This document shows, piece after piece, positions 54,406 through 63,403 of a stretch of 64,000 nt of DNA (its first letter is position 1; every line of letters begins with the position of its first letter). A program made the position numbers and the translations under genes. The notes below the pieces were generated by a model. That model saw only the letters and a program-made list of their open reading frames with translations, did no database searches and was not told the DNA's origin. This stretch comes from Gammaproteobacteria bacterium (GTDB lineage Bacteria; Pseudomonadota; Gammaproteobacteria; Arenicellales; JAJDZL01), in the NCBI GenBank assembly GCA_022823625.1, contig JAJEHQ010000030.1, positions 31,472 through 95,471 on the forward strand, written 5' to 3'.

Positions 54406-55998
54406 TCAACCTTTGTTCCACCAACGTTCGATCAGTTTGTAGCCGTCATAATTCCAGTTACCAGCAACGACTTCTGGAATGCCGGCTCTACTCGAAACGC
54501 CTGAAACATGGTTTGCAAACGAAGCGATCACTGCACCGCCATCATCTCGTACTAAAGCCTGCATCTCCCAGTACATCTGGCGACGCTTGTCTTCATCGAG
54601 TTCAGATTTTGCCGCAACAAGCAGTTCATCAAAGCGCTCGTTCTTCCAGTAGGTTTCATTCCAGTTGGAAGATCCTGAATACGCCTGGGTGAACATCCAG
54701 TCTTCAGTCGGACGCCCGCTCCAGTAACTTGCACACCACGGATGCTGCAGCCAGACATCTTTCCAATAGCCATCGTCTGGAACCTGATTTGGAATGATGT
54801 TGATGCCGGAAGCCTTAGCGTGCTCACTATAAAGGACGGCTGTATCAGTAGCGCCTTTGTACAGGTTGTCAGCTGCACTCAATTCGACTTCCAGACTGTC
54901 CAGCCCAGCCTGCTTGAGGTGCCATTTGGCTTTTTCAGGATCATAGACCCTTTGCTCAAGCTCGTGGTTGAAGTAGCGATTGTTTGGTGAGATAGGTTGA
55001 TCGTTTCCGAGGCTGCCATATCCACTCAAAATTGTTTCGAGTACGGCTTCCCGATCGATAGACAGCTTAAGTGCCATTCGTACATGATTATTATCAAACG
55101 GCGGAAGGTCAACACGCATCGGAAATGTGTAGTGCTTTGGACTCTGTACATTCAGAATGTCGATGTCTGCAGTCGCACCCAACCTTTCTGCAGTTGCTCG
55201 GTCTACGTCGCCAACTACATCAACTTCACCTGTAATCAGAGCATTCTGTCTAGCAGTGGCATCGGCGATGGTCAACAGTTCAGCTGTATCCAGAAAACCG
55301 CGGTCTGTTTTATAGTGATCCGCATAGCGTTCGTATTTTGAGTATTGACCTGGTTGAAACTCGGCCAAGCGGTAGACTCCACAACCGACATCGAATGCCT
55401 CAATTTCTCCATCTTTGGATGGCAGAATAGACAGCACTGAATCGCTCAAAATGACAGGGAAGTCCACATTACCTTCTTTCAATTTGAACTTCACTACCAG
55501 ATCGCCGTCTTTGGTGATTGAATCGACGTTTTCAATGAATGATTTCATCGAAGATGCTGAATCTTCACCGATATGGCGACCAATTGACGTGATTACGTCG
55601 TCTGAAGTGACAGATTTACCGTTATGGAAGGTGACACCTGATCGCAACTTGAAAATCCACTCTGTCGGGTCAGCACCGGGCTCATAGGATTCAGCCAGCA
55701 AAGGAACCAATTGGCCGTCTGGCGTCACTTCAGTCAGTGTGTTATGTATGCTGTAAAACATCATAATCGAGTGACCGCTGATAAGCTGGATGGGGTCAGT
55801 CGAATCAGAAGAGGAGCCATGTGGCATTGCAATGCTCAAATGACCACCCTTGACAGGCATTGCAGCCTGAGCGGCTGAACCTACCAGTAGCCCTGGTGCG
55901 GCACTGGCAATACCCAAAGCACCACCTGCCTGCATGAATTTACGTCGCGATACCTTCTGGTTAGAGAGATCGCGCAAAGTTTTATTGATGATACCCAT
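54406..55998 (-). CDS. ABC transporter substrate-binding protein (family 5), Tat-exported
   Basis: A 530-residue periplasmic binding protein of the DppA/OppA family. The twin-arginine signal SRRKFMQAGGALGIASAAPG, ending near SAAQA, directs export by Tat. Family features are HLSIAMPHGSSSDSTDPIQL, WIFKLRSGVTFHNGKSVTSDDV and MALKLSIDREAVLETILSGY. It supplies the substrate to the DppBC-type permease encoded downstream. It is a close paralogue of the protein at 58188. A strong terminator follows its stop. Confidence 0.93.
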   Translation of the reverse strand: MGIINKTLRDLSNQKVSRRKFMQAGGALGIASAAPGLLVGSAAQAAMPVKGGHLSIAMPHGSSSDSTDPIQLISGHSIMMFYSIHNTLTEVTPDGQLVPLLAESYEPGADPTEWIFKLRSGVTFHNGKSVTSDDVITSIGRHIGEDSASSMKSFIENVDSITKDGDLVVKFKLKEGNVDFPVILSDSVLSILPSKDGEIEAFDVGCGVYRLAEFQPGQYSKYERYADHYKTDRGFLDTAELLTIADATARQNALITGEVDVVGDVDRATAERLGATADIDILNVQSPKHYTFPMRVDLPPFDNNHVRMALKLSIDREAVLETILSGYGSLGNDQPISPNNRYFNHELEQRVYDPEKAKWHLKQAGLDSLEVELSAADNLYKGATDTAVLYSEHAKASGINIIPNQVPDDGYWKDVWLQHPWCASYWSGRPTEDWMFTQAYSGSSNWNETYWKNERFDELLVAAKSELDEDKRRQMYWEMQALVRDDGGAVIASFANHVSGVSSRAGIPEVVAGNWNYDGYKLIERWWNKG

Positions 55999-56304
55999 AT
56001 TTTCTCCACAAAATATTGATTGTTAATTTACCGACTAATCATCAGGTCAAGTAGATATTTAAATGCTCTATTACTTCATTTGTCCAAGCAACAATTACCT
56101 GACCGTGCCTAAATTCTAAACCAAATAATCAGTCCATCAATCGTATATTTGAGAAAAACCAGGTATTAACGAGCGGAAGTCCAGCGATATGCTCGCTTAG
56201 TGGAAGAATTCCAAAGCAGCACCGATTGCAGCCGGTCCGACAAGCTGAATGAACACTTCCTGATTTAGTGCTCGTGTTTTGTTTTACGAATTTCAAAAAA
56301 ACAC
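55999..56304. other. Intergenic stretch between fic and binding-protein gene
   Basis: This 306-bp gap lies downstream of fic and upstream of the binding-protein gene at 54406, both on the minus strand. It should hold the importer promoter. No hairpin or ORF of interest is visible. Confidence 0.35.
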
Positions 56305-57684
56305 CTACGCGCCCCAAATATCTTTCCACTTGTAAAATTCTGACTGGGTTATTCGATAGCGCGCGAAATTTCCACTGTGAACACTTAAGAGTGTCCGCTC
56401 GGCGGCATGACGAAACTGATCCTGATTCTCTTGATGAATGTTTTGTTGTGTCCATGAGTCGATGTGTTTAGCTGCTCGCGATTTGTTCAACCTATTTCGG
56501 ATGACTTCAGCAACGACTTCATGCAACTCTGTTCGATATTTCATTCGAAACGGATCTGGTTCTCCAACTGTCTGTCGAATCGTTGCATAACGAGCGACTG
56601 ATCGCTCATAAGCAAACACAAATACATCTCGAAGCAGGTCTATCCTGTTCAGCTCATAGATGCCAAGCAAAGCCTCAATGTAGACTTCTCTAGGAACATC
56701 TTCAAAGCAAATAGGCACCAGATTCGCCTTGAATAACGGAATGTTCGCACATAAACGCGACACTCGTTTATTGACATCATCGAATGGCTGCAGATAAGGA
56801 AGTTGTGCAAAGACAAAAAAACTCTGTTCGAACGGGTCAATAATTTCTGAAGCTGACATCAGCATCCGATCAAAACATTCTTCTATCTGCTGCGGAATGG
56901 CAAGCGGCGTATAGACAGATCCTTCGATTCCAACACCAATCTGACGCAGCCGCCCTTCGGAAGCTGCCTGCATAAGCAGATTCTCTGCGAGAATCCCATG
57001 AAGATTCAAGATACTATAGCGATTGAACCCAATTTCGTCCACTGCATCGACAAGAATCTCAATTGCGGTCTTGTGGTTCAAGATCATTTGAGTCTCATGG
57101 CTCGATTTGCTTTCTGCTTCAATTCCCTCTTCAATAAGGCGCTCAGTATCGAGAATCGAATATGTGTTCCCTTCCAGCCTGCTTGAGTTCCAAGAAAGAT
57201 CAATCAGCAACCTGTTGAAAATCTTTTTCGCATAGGTGCCAGCTGGCTGTCCTGTCACATCTGGTGTTGTTCCGATCCTCAAGAGGTGGGACCGTTCCTC
57301 TGGGGATAAATAATTCGTATCATTCGGTCGATAGGAGTCAAGAAACTGTCGGTTATAACCAATTGGTTGGCGCACACTTTGAGGCTGAGTCAAGTATCTT
57401 TGAATCTCCCTCCCAGATTCAGAGATGGAAATTTCGTGAACTTCGACCTCGGGTTTCTCAATACCCGGAGTGGCAGTAATATTCAGGTACTTCGTCGAAC
57501 GACGCTGACCTACCTTTTTGATTCTATGATTGTCAACCAGAAACTTCAGGTGAAATTGCAGAGCGCGCTTGGACGGTGGGTCTGTTAACGCAGCTAAGAT
57601 TTCCCGCGCACTCAATCCATCAGGATGGCTCTGCAACAAATCCTCAATGAGAATTAGCGATTCTTCTGGAATTCTCTTTGGCAA
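56305..57684 (-). CDS. Fic-domain protein with N-terminal HTH and non-canonical Fic motif
   Basis: The 459-residue protein begins with a winged-helix-like region (about residues 8-65, LSAREILAALTDPPSKRALQ). It continues with a Fic domain. The inhibitory helix motif is SSRLEGN at 167-173 (S-x-x-x-E-G-N type), placing it among class II Fic proteins. The Fic motif at 299-310 reads QPFDDVNKRVSR, with Gln in place of the catalytic His. Canonical Fic enzymes AMPylate proteins; with the His replaced this activity is doubtful. The start is TTG 57684 because a stop lies just upstream in frame. An array of TGCGCA sites precedes it. It separates two paralogous binding-protein genes. Confidence 0.85.
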   Translation of the reverse strand: MPKRIPEESLILIEDLLQSHPDGLSAREILAALTDPPSKRALQFHLKFLVDNHRIKKVGQRRSTKYLNITATPGIEKPEVEVHEISISESGREIQRYLTQPQSVRQPIGYNRQFLDSYRPNDTNYLSPEERSHLLRIGTTPDVTGQPAGTYAKKIFNRLLIDLSWNSSRLEGNTYSILDTERLIEEGIEAESKSSHETQMILNHKTAIEILVDAVDEIGFNRYSILNLHGILAENLLMQAASEGRLRQIGVGIEGSVYTPLAIPQQIEECFDRMLMSASEIIDPFEQSFFVFAQLPYLQPFDDVNKRVSRLCANIPLFKANLVPICFEDVPREVYIEALLGIYELNRIDLLRDVFVFAYERSVARYATIRQTVGEPDPFRMKYRTELHEVVAEVIRNRLNKSRAAKHIDSWTQQNIHQENQDQFRHAAERTLLSVHSGNFARYRITQSEFYKWKDIWGA

Positions 57685-57697
57685 GTTGGGCTTTTAT

Positions 57698-57826
57698 TAT
57701 TGCGCATAAACTAATCAATACGCAATATATCAGAATTATGCGCAATATTCAACTAATAGCGCAATAAAAATCGCCAATATTCAGATTTATATTGCGCATA
57801 AATTAATTGAAGGAATTTTTTGCGCA
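57698..57826 (-). promoter_or_regulatory. Array of TGCGCA operator-like sites upstream of fic
   Basis: TGCGCA occurs at 57701, 57739, 57793 and 57821, with variants TACGCA at 57719 and AGCGCA at 57758. The first four sites are spaced 18-20 bp. The flanks repeat too: TATTGCGCATAAACTAAT (57698-57715) and TATTGCGCATAAATTAAT (57790-57807). This looks like a multi-site operator, possibly for the HTH domain of the Fic protein itself. Confidence 0.65.
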
Positions 57827-58127
57827 ACGCGAAAAATTAGGTGAAATATCTTACGTCTGATCTGTGCAACCGAGTGATTTGCCTGCCAATTGGCAACTCC
57901 AACTGGCACAATTAAGTAATTTCGTGTATTTTTCGAACCCTGTGCAGAGACATCAAATTGATCTTGCAATCATCTGAAATAGTGAGTTAGAAAATCTTCT
58001 AATTATTTCCCATGGAAAAAGCAACGATACATTTTCATGCGGACCTTCATAAGTCACGAGCCCTTCCCGAAAAAGGAATAAGTGAATCCACTTCGTTACG
58101 GTCTGAATGAAGTGCAGACAATATAGA

Positions 58128-58158
58128 AAACCCGGCGCAGTTTTGCTACGCCGGGTTT
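58128..58158 (-). terminator. Intrinsic terminator after binding-protein gene
   Basis: A perfect 10-bp stem (AAACCCGGCG/CGCCGGGTTT) with an 11-nt loop is followed on the minus strand by TTTTCTATAT. It lies 29 bp after the stop of the gene at 58188 and should end that transcript, making the gene monocistronic. Confidence 0.85.
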
Positions 58159-58187
58159 GAATAGTTGATTACGCGAGGCTTGCTACA

Positions 58188-59777
58188 TTAGCCTTTAAGC
58201 CACCAACGTTCAACCAGTTTGTAGCCGTCGAACTCCCAGTTACCGGCAACCTGTTCAGGCACGCCAACTTTGTCTGTGTGTGCTGAAATGTGATTGGCAA
58301 AAGCGTGAATGACAGATCCGCAATCGTCTCGAGTGATTGCCTGCATTTCCCAGTACATTTCTCGACGTTTGTTTTCATCCACTTCAGCCCTTGCTGCAAC
58401 CAGAAGCTGATTGAAACGTTCGTTTTGCCAGTAGCTCTCATTCCAATTCGACTCGGCTGAATAACCCTGGGTGAACATCCAGTCTTCAGTCGGCCGACCA
58501 CTCCAGTAACTAGCGCACCAGGGGTGCTTGAGCCAGACATCACTCCAGTAACCATCATCTGGAACCTGCTTTGGAATGAGTTCGATACCCGAAGCCTTGG
58601 CATGCTCACTGTATAGAACTGCGGTATCGACACAACCGGCATAGAGGCTGTCCGAGACACTCAATTCCACTTTGAGATTACTCATACCCGCTTGCTTGAG
58701 ATGCCATTTTGCCTTTTCAGGATCGTAAACCCTCTGCTCAAGTTCGGGGTTATGGTAGCGATTCGCTGGTGAAATTGGATGGTCATTTCCGAGACTGCCA
58801 TAGCCGCTCAAAATTGTGTCAAGTACGGCTTCCCGGTCAATGGATAGCTTCAGTGCCATTCGCACATCGTTGTTGTCAAATGGTGCGAGATCGGTTCGCA
58901 TTGGGAAGGTGTAATGCTGAGTGCTTGCGATATCCAGAATCTTAACATCACTGCCTCTGCTGAGCAGATCTGCAGTAGTCGCATCGACATCACCAATTAC
59001 ATCAACAGCGTCGGTAACTAATGCATTCTGTCGAGCAGTGGAATCAGCGATGGTCAAAATCTCTGCTGTGTCTGCCCATCCGCGATCCGATCTGAAATCG
59101 TTCGGATTGCGTTCAAACCTTGAATACTGACCAGGTTCGAAACCTACCAGCTTATAGGCGCCACAACCAACATCAAACGATTCGATTGCACCGTCCTTTG
59201 TTGGTAGAATTGACAGCACGCTTGCGCTCAGAATTACTGGAAAATCCACACTGGCTGACTTCAACTTGAATTTCACAACCCGGTCGCCGTCTTTGGTGAG
59301 CGAATCGACAGTTTGCATCACAGATTTGAGCGACGAGGCGGAATCTTCACTCCAGTGACGGCTGAGTGAAACAACAACATCATCTGCGGTGACGGTTTTA
59401 CCATTGTGAAAGGTTAAGTCCTGACGCAATTTGAAAATCCATTCTGAAGAATCAGCCCCGGTTTCAAAGGACTCCGCTACCAGGGGTATTAACTGTCCAT
59501 CAGGTGCAACTTCAGTCAACGCATTGTGCAATGTAGAGAACAGGAAATTTGTGTGCCCGCTGGTCAGCTTGATTGGGTCCAGGTCATCGGTTGACGAGCC
59601 TTGTACGGTTGCGACACGCAGATGTCCACCTCTGGAAGGCGCAGCTTGAGCTGAAGACCCTATCAGTAATCCAGGCGTTGCACTTGCAACACCTAACGCA
59701 CCTGACGCTTTCATGAACTTGCGCCGAGATACATTTCGATTAGCCAAATCAAATATCAGTTTATTTTTCGACTTCAT
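58188..59777 (-). CDS. Second ABC substrate-binding protein (family 5), Tat-exported
   Basis: A 529-residue paralogue of the protein at 54406, alike from the Tat signal (SRRKFMKASGALGVASATPG) to the C-terminal YKLVERWW. Family features include HLRVATVQGSSTDDLDPIKL and WIFKLRQDLTFHNGKTVTADDV. It likely delivers a related ligand to the same permease. It is monocistronic by virtue of the terminator at 58128. GAGGAGATGAGG upstream of ATG 59777 gives a good ribosome site. Confidence 0.93.
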   Translation of the reverse strand: MKSKNKLIFDLANRNVSRRKFMKASGALGVASATPGLLIGSSAQAAPSRGGHLRVATVQGSSTDDLDPIKLTSGHTNFLFSTLHNALTEVAPDGQLIPLVAESFETGADSSEWIFKLRQDLTFHNGKTVTADDVVVSLSRHWSEDSASSLKSVMQTVDSLTKDGDRVVKFKLKSASVDFPVILSASVLSILPTKDGAIESFDVGCGAYKLVGFEPGQYSRFERNPNDFRSDRGWADTAEILTIADSTARQNALVTDAVDVIGDVDATTADLLSRGSDVKILDIASTQHYTFPMRTDLAPFDNNDVRMALKLSIDREAVLDTILSGYGSLGNDHPISPANRYHNPELEQRVYDPEKAKWHLKQAGMSNLKVELSVSDSLYAGCVDTAVLYSEHAKASGIELIPKQVPDDGYWSDVWLKHPWCASYWSGRPTEDWMFTQGYSAESNWNESYWQNERFNQLLVAARAEVDENKRREMYWEMQAITRDDCGSVIHAFANHISAHTDKVGVPEQVAGNWEFDGYKLVERWWLKG

Positions 59778-59985
59778 TCCTCATCTCCTCTAAATAGTAA
59801 TAAATTCGAATTATTTAACGTCGGAATGACTGATCCTCTCAACTCAATTGATGCTCTGTTTCGGCACAGTCAATCCTAGCAGAACTTGGTACATGCGCCA
59901 ATTCTATTTCAAAAATTTAACTGGTACATAGTTATTTCGGTAGTCTAATTGGCCAAGCATTCAGATGTTCGAATTCATATTGAGT

Positions 59986-60738
59986 TCAGAAGTCTCCAAC
60001 CCGTATTTTTGTATCTGGATCAAGTATTCCTCGAACTGTGGCTTCGGTTTCCAGATCTAGTGTCTTTTCGAAGTCAGGTATGTTGACTTGACTAAGCACT
60101 CGTTTAAGGTCACGAACGGCAGTTCGCGGTAAGGCAGCAATTTTTTCTGCTGTTTCGTGTGCCATCTCAAGCACTTCATCATCCGGCACGACTTTCCAGG
60201 CAAGTCCCATAGCTAGTGCATCATTCGCATCGAATGTTTCTCCTAGCAGCATCAGTTCCCTGGTTTTAATCAGCCCAATCATTTTGGGTAGCATGGCGGT
60301 AACTCCACCAGTTGGAAACATCCCCCATTTGAGTTCTGGAAAAAAGCATCGAGTGTTTTCCGAAAACACCGCCAGGTCGCAATTTATCGCCCACTCCAAA
60401 CCCCCGCCAACAGCCCAGCCTCGAATTGCACCGACGACAACTTTTTCACCGAACACAAGCTGGCGTGTAATGTCCTGAATGGATTCGACAAATTTGTGAG
60501 TGTGTTTCGGATTGGAGGACTGTTCATCAAATTCTTTGAGATCATCGCCTGAGCAGAATGATGAACCGGTTCCAGTCAGAACTATTGCACCGACACTATC
60601 GTCTCTGTTTGCATCTTCAAGTGTTGCCCGGAACTCCTCAAGCATTGTAGAATTTAAGGCATTCAATCGTTCCGGCCGATTGAGCGTCAGTGTACAGACA
60701 AAATTATTTCTGGACACCAGGACAGTGCTAGCCATCAC
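59986..60738 (-). CDS. Enoyl-CoA hydratase/isomerase family protein
   Basis: A 250-residue crotonase-fold protein. It has the oxyanion-hole segments SSFCSGDDLKEFDEQ and AIRGWAVGGGLEWAINCDLAVFSEN, and the ELKWGMFPTGGVTAMLPKMIG helix. The Glu in WGMFPTGG's neighbourhood is replaced by the family variant Pro-Thr-Gly, so hydratase versus isomerase or hydrolase chemistry is unclear. Its start overlaps the PaaK-like ligase gene by 4 bp, suggesting that it acts on the CoA ester made by that ligase. Confidence 0.87.
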   Translation of the reverse strand: MMASTVLVSRNNFVCTLTLNRPERLNALNSTMLEEFRATLEDANRDDSVGAIVLTGTGSSFCSGDDLKEFDEQSSNPKHTHKFVESIQDITRQLVFGEKVVVGAIRGWAVGGGLEWAINCDLAVFSENTRCFFPELKWGMFPTGGVTAMLPKMIGLIKTRELMLLGETFDANDALAMGLAWKVVPDDEVLEMAHETAEKIAALPRTAVRDLKRVLSQVNIPDFEKTLDLETEATVRGILDPDTKIRVGDF

Positions 60739-62036
60739 TCTTCCTCCCGAATTAATCTCTTGGTCTTGCCTTCGGTACGAGGCAGGGAATATGCTGGAAC
60801 AAGTGTTACACGTGCTGACGCACGGGTTCGAAACTGCATCGCATTTTCAACTTGCTCCTTGAGGGTATCGCTCGGTTCGATACCTGGCGCGAGTTCTGCC
60901 TCAACGTTAAGGCGATCATAGGGTCCTTTGCCCTTCATTCGAATTCGGTATTCACCCGACAACTGAATAAATTCGCCGATGACGCCATAAACAGCAGCCG
61001 GATAAACATTGACTGCTCGGACAATAATCATATCGTCTGTGCGACCCAGAACCCGAAATCGGGTTGTCGTCCTGCCGCATACGCAAGGTCCAGTTCCGGA
61101 AATGACGATAGCGTCATTGGTGCGAAAGCGAACCAATGGCTGTGCCAGACGAGAAAGGTGTGTCAGTACCAATTCCCCGCTGTTGCCTTCTTCCCAAGGG
61201 ATAGGTTCCTGCGTTTCCGGATGAATTAATTCACCATATAGAACGTCGTGCCCCAGAAAGTGCAGATCCTGATTGAGCTCACACTGGCTTGCAAAATTAC
61301 AGTAAACATCGGCCATTCCGTAATTTGCATTGCGAACTTTAAGGCCCCAGGTTTCCTCAATCCGATTTCGAAAGGATTGTTGATCCAACGCGGCTTCACC
61401 CCCGAATAATCCCAATTTCAGGTTGAGATCAAGGGGTTTAACACCAGGGAAATGTTCATGCAGCGTTTGTTCCAAGACAGCGGGATATGATGGCGTGCAC
61501 TGAATCGCGTCAACTTTGATTTCGAGCAGAGTTTGAATGAGAAGACGCGTATTACCAACTCCGAAGGGAATAACTGTTGCGCCGCATGCTTCGACACAGA
61601 GATGATCGGTAAATCCTCCCATCCACATTTGATAGTTCAGACAGTGGATGACCCTGTCGCTTGGCTTAATTCCAGCGGCTCGATGGCTTCTGGCACCAAC
61701 TTGTGCTGTCTGTTCAGCGTCAAATTTTGTGAGGGCCACGTTCATTGCGTTCCCGGTTGAACCGGAGGTTCGATGCAGACGAATGACTTGCTCATCCGAG
61801 GCCGCTAGATAGTCACCAAATGGCGGGTCTTCTGCCTGCGACTTTCGGAGCATAACCTTTTCGCAGAGTGGCAATTCAGGAAGATCTTCCAGTTGCTGCG
61901 GTGGCAATAAGCCATCCCAGAATTCTGCAAAAAACTCTGAATTCTTAAGTAAGTAATTGCGTTGAGATTGCCATCTTCTTTGGCGAAGTTTGGCTAACTG
62001 AGCATCTGGCAAATACTCAATTTCTGTATTGTTCAT
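60735..62036 (-). CDS. Phenylacetate-CoA ligase-like acyl-CoA synthetase
   Basis: An ANL-superfamily adenylate-forming enzyme of the PaaK branch. The P-loop is RLHRTSGSTGNAMNVALT, the acceptor motifs are YGMADVYCNF and LVLTHLSRLAQPLVRFRTND, and the C-terminal domain has GRTDDMIIVRAVNVYP. It would activate an aromatic or other carboxylate to a CoA ester. I chose ATG 62036 (433 residues); the longer frame begins at TTG 62072. It forms an operon with the enoyl-CoA hydratase-like gene. Confidence 0.87.
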   Translation of the reverse strand: MNNTEIEYLPDAQLAKLRQRRWQSQRNYLLKNSEFFAEFWDGLLPPQQLEDLPELPLCEKVMLRKSQAEDPPFGDYLAASDEQVIRLHRTSGSTGNAMNVALTKFDAEQTAQVGARSHRAAGIKPSDRVIHCLNYQMWMGGFTDHLCVEACGATVIPFGVGNTRLLIQTLLEIKVDAIQCTPSYPAVLEQTLHEHFPGVKPLDLNLKLGLFGGEAALDQQSFRNRIEETWGLKVRNANYGMADVYCNFASQCELNQDLHFLGHDVLYGELIHPETQEPIPWEEGNSGELVLTHLSRLAQPLVRFRTNDAIVISGTGPCVCGRTTTRFRVLGRTDDMIIVRAVNVYPAAVYGVIGEFIQLSGEYRIRMKGKGPYDRLNVEAELAPGIEPSDTLKEQVENAMQFRTRASARVTLVPAYSLPRTEGKTKRLIREEE

Positions 62037-62072
62037 ATTGTTCAACAGGCAATTCCGTCTGATGTTCGGCAA

Positions 62073-62289
62073 ACTAGATTTATACCCCGAAAATCAAAGT
62101 GTCTAGTGAACTTTAGTGGATTCAATTGGCGATGGATTTCATGAAGTCAACTGGTTCATTTGAGTTCAAATGTATTTGAGATAGAGTTAGAAACCGAAGT
62201 TAGCGGATTGTTGCTGATCGATGAATTGTTAAAGCGGAACACTCCAGAATAATTGCCGATGAACGAACTGGAAGTGTTCAAAATTTTGC
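62073..62289. other. Short non-coding gap upstream of the dead regulator
   Basis: This stretch lies between the PaaK-like gene and the WYL remnant. It may hold the missing 5' half of the regulator, but no recognisable helix-turn-helix was found. Confidence 0.3.
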
Positions 62290-62718
62290 TTTTCATCTGA
62301 TTCGGGCAACGAATGAGTCGACTGAACGAAATATTTCGCCAAAACGCCTTGTGTACTACAACGTAAGCTGGTACCTGTATGGTTGGTGCCATCTAGATCT
62401 TTGAACATTCAGATTGTGGAACTTAACCTGTGCCAACCTGACCGAACAAAGGATGATTGAAGATGATGATGAGGAATTGAATACTCAGCTGACTGTGGGA
62501 TTTGGTATCTTTGGAGGCAAGGAGATTCGACAGGCTAAATTGAAGTTCGGTTCAGCCATTTCTCCTTGGGTTAGCCTTGAGAAGTAGACACTGATCAGAG
62601 CATCCAACTGGGCAAGTCGGAATCCGTGCTGACGTTTCCCCATTTGAATGATCCTGAACTGATTATGCGAACTCTTCGGTATGACCCTGATGTCGAAGTG
62701 CGATTCTGGTGCTTCTAA
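62290..62718 (+). pseudogene. WYL-domain transcriptional regulator, degenerate
   Basis: In one frame from about 62297 the translation reads ISPKRLVYYNVSWYLYGWCH, matching the WYL domain (WYL at 62369-62377). An in-frame TGA at 62402-62404 stands where an Arg is expected (HLDL-stop-TFRLWNL). The same frame continues through GFGIFGGKEIRQAKLKF to TAG at 62585-62587. Homology then resumes in another frame (SVLTFPHLNDPELIMRTLRY, DPDVEVRF) to TAA 716-718 of the same kilobase. The gene thus has a nonsense mutation and a frameshift and no visible DNA-binding half. Such WYL proteins normally bind DNA and sense small ligands. Confidence 0.82.
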
Positions 62719-62983
62719 CCCATCGTCAGTATGATCGATAAACAATTGAGTTAATTGTCCAAGTTGGCTTGTATTAAATGTCACTAATACATTTTATTTA
62801 CTGTAACAACTCATAATCTAATTGTTGTTATCATTCATTGTTCGACATCTGAAGTATGAATATTTCGAAAAATCTGACTGAATCAGATAATTGTATTAGA
62901 AACAGATAATTATGACACTAATTAATAATTATGATGTCGTATAATTGCATTTAGTCAATGTCGTATATTTGTAGAATAGCATT
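62719..62983 (+). promoter_or_regulatory. Direct-repeat operator region upstream of the antitoxin
   Basis: Two copies of ATAATTATGA (62906, 62925; spacing 19) and a pair TGTCGTATAATTG/TGTCGTATATTTG (62935, 62959; spacing 24) lie just before the antitoxin ATG. Paired repeats here fit autoregulation by the antitoxin. The rest of the gap is AT-rich and empty. Confidence 0.55.
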
Positions 62984-63403
62984 ATGGTTCTCAATACATT
63001 GGAAAGCAGGGTTAGATACAGATTGAGTCGCAGCAAAGATTCGGTCTTCACACCCATGGATTTCTTAGACTTATCAGACCGCGACCAGACAGGCCGAGTG
63101 TTGAGAAAATTGGTTGCTGAACAGTCTCTTGTCAAGATTGGCCGCGGTTTGTATGCGAAGACTAAGACATCCTCAGTAACAGGCAAAAAAATACCTGCTA
63201 AACCCCTACCTGATTTGGCAAAGGAGGGACTGACTAAAATTGGTGCGCGTGTTGTGCCGTCACGTGCTGAGCTGGCATATAACTTGGGCAAAACAACTCA
63301 AGTGCCAACAGGGCGAGTTTTAGCAATCAAGGGCAAGCGTGTTTCTCGTAAGATCAGTTATAACGAAAATTTCATTGTTTTAGAACGTGGCGCTCGACAG
63401 TGA
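62984..63403 (+). CDS. AbiEi-like antitoxin (DUF6088)
   Basis: The 139-residue protein fits the AbiEi/DUF6088 antitoxin family of type IV toxin-antitoxin systems. Its N-terminal winged-helix region includes SVFTPMDFLDLSDRDQTGRV and LRKLVAEQSLVKIGRGLYAK. The C-terminal half reads RVVPSRAELAYNLGKTTQ and has the typical NYAL-type segment. It overlaps the AbiEii-like gene by 17 bp, so the pair is translationally coupled. It probably represses its own promoter through the repeats just upstream. Confidence 0.83.
   Translation: MVLNTLESRVRYRLSRSKDSVFTPMDFLDLSDRDQTGRVLRKLVAEQSLVKIGRGLYAKTKTSSVTGKKIPAKPLPDLAKEGLTKIGARVVPSRAELAYNLGKTTQVPTGRVLAIKGKRVSRKISYNENFIVLERGARQ

Noticed and set aside
57787..57969. 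Short ORF divergent from or upstream of fic as an antitoxin
   Set aside because: The 60-codon frame overlaps the operator array and has no ribosome site or antitoxin features.
62485..62784. 99-codon minus-strand frame
   Set aside because: It lies opposite the degenerate WYL-domain gene, whose plus-strand homology explains the open frame.
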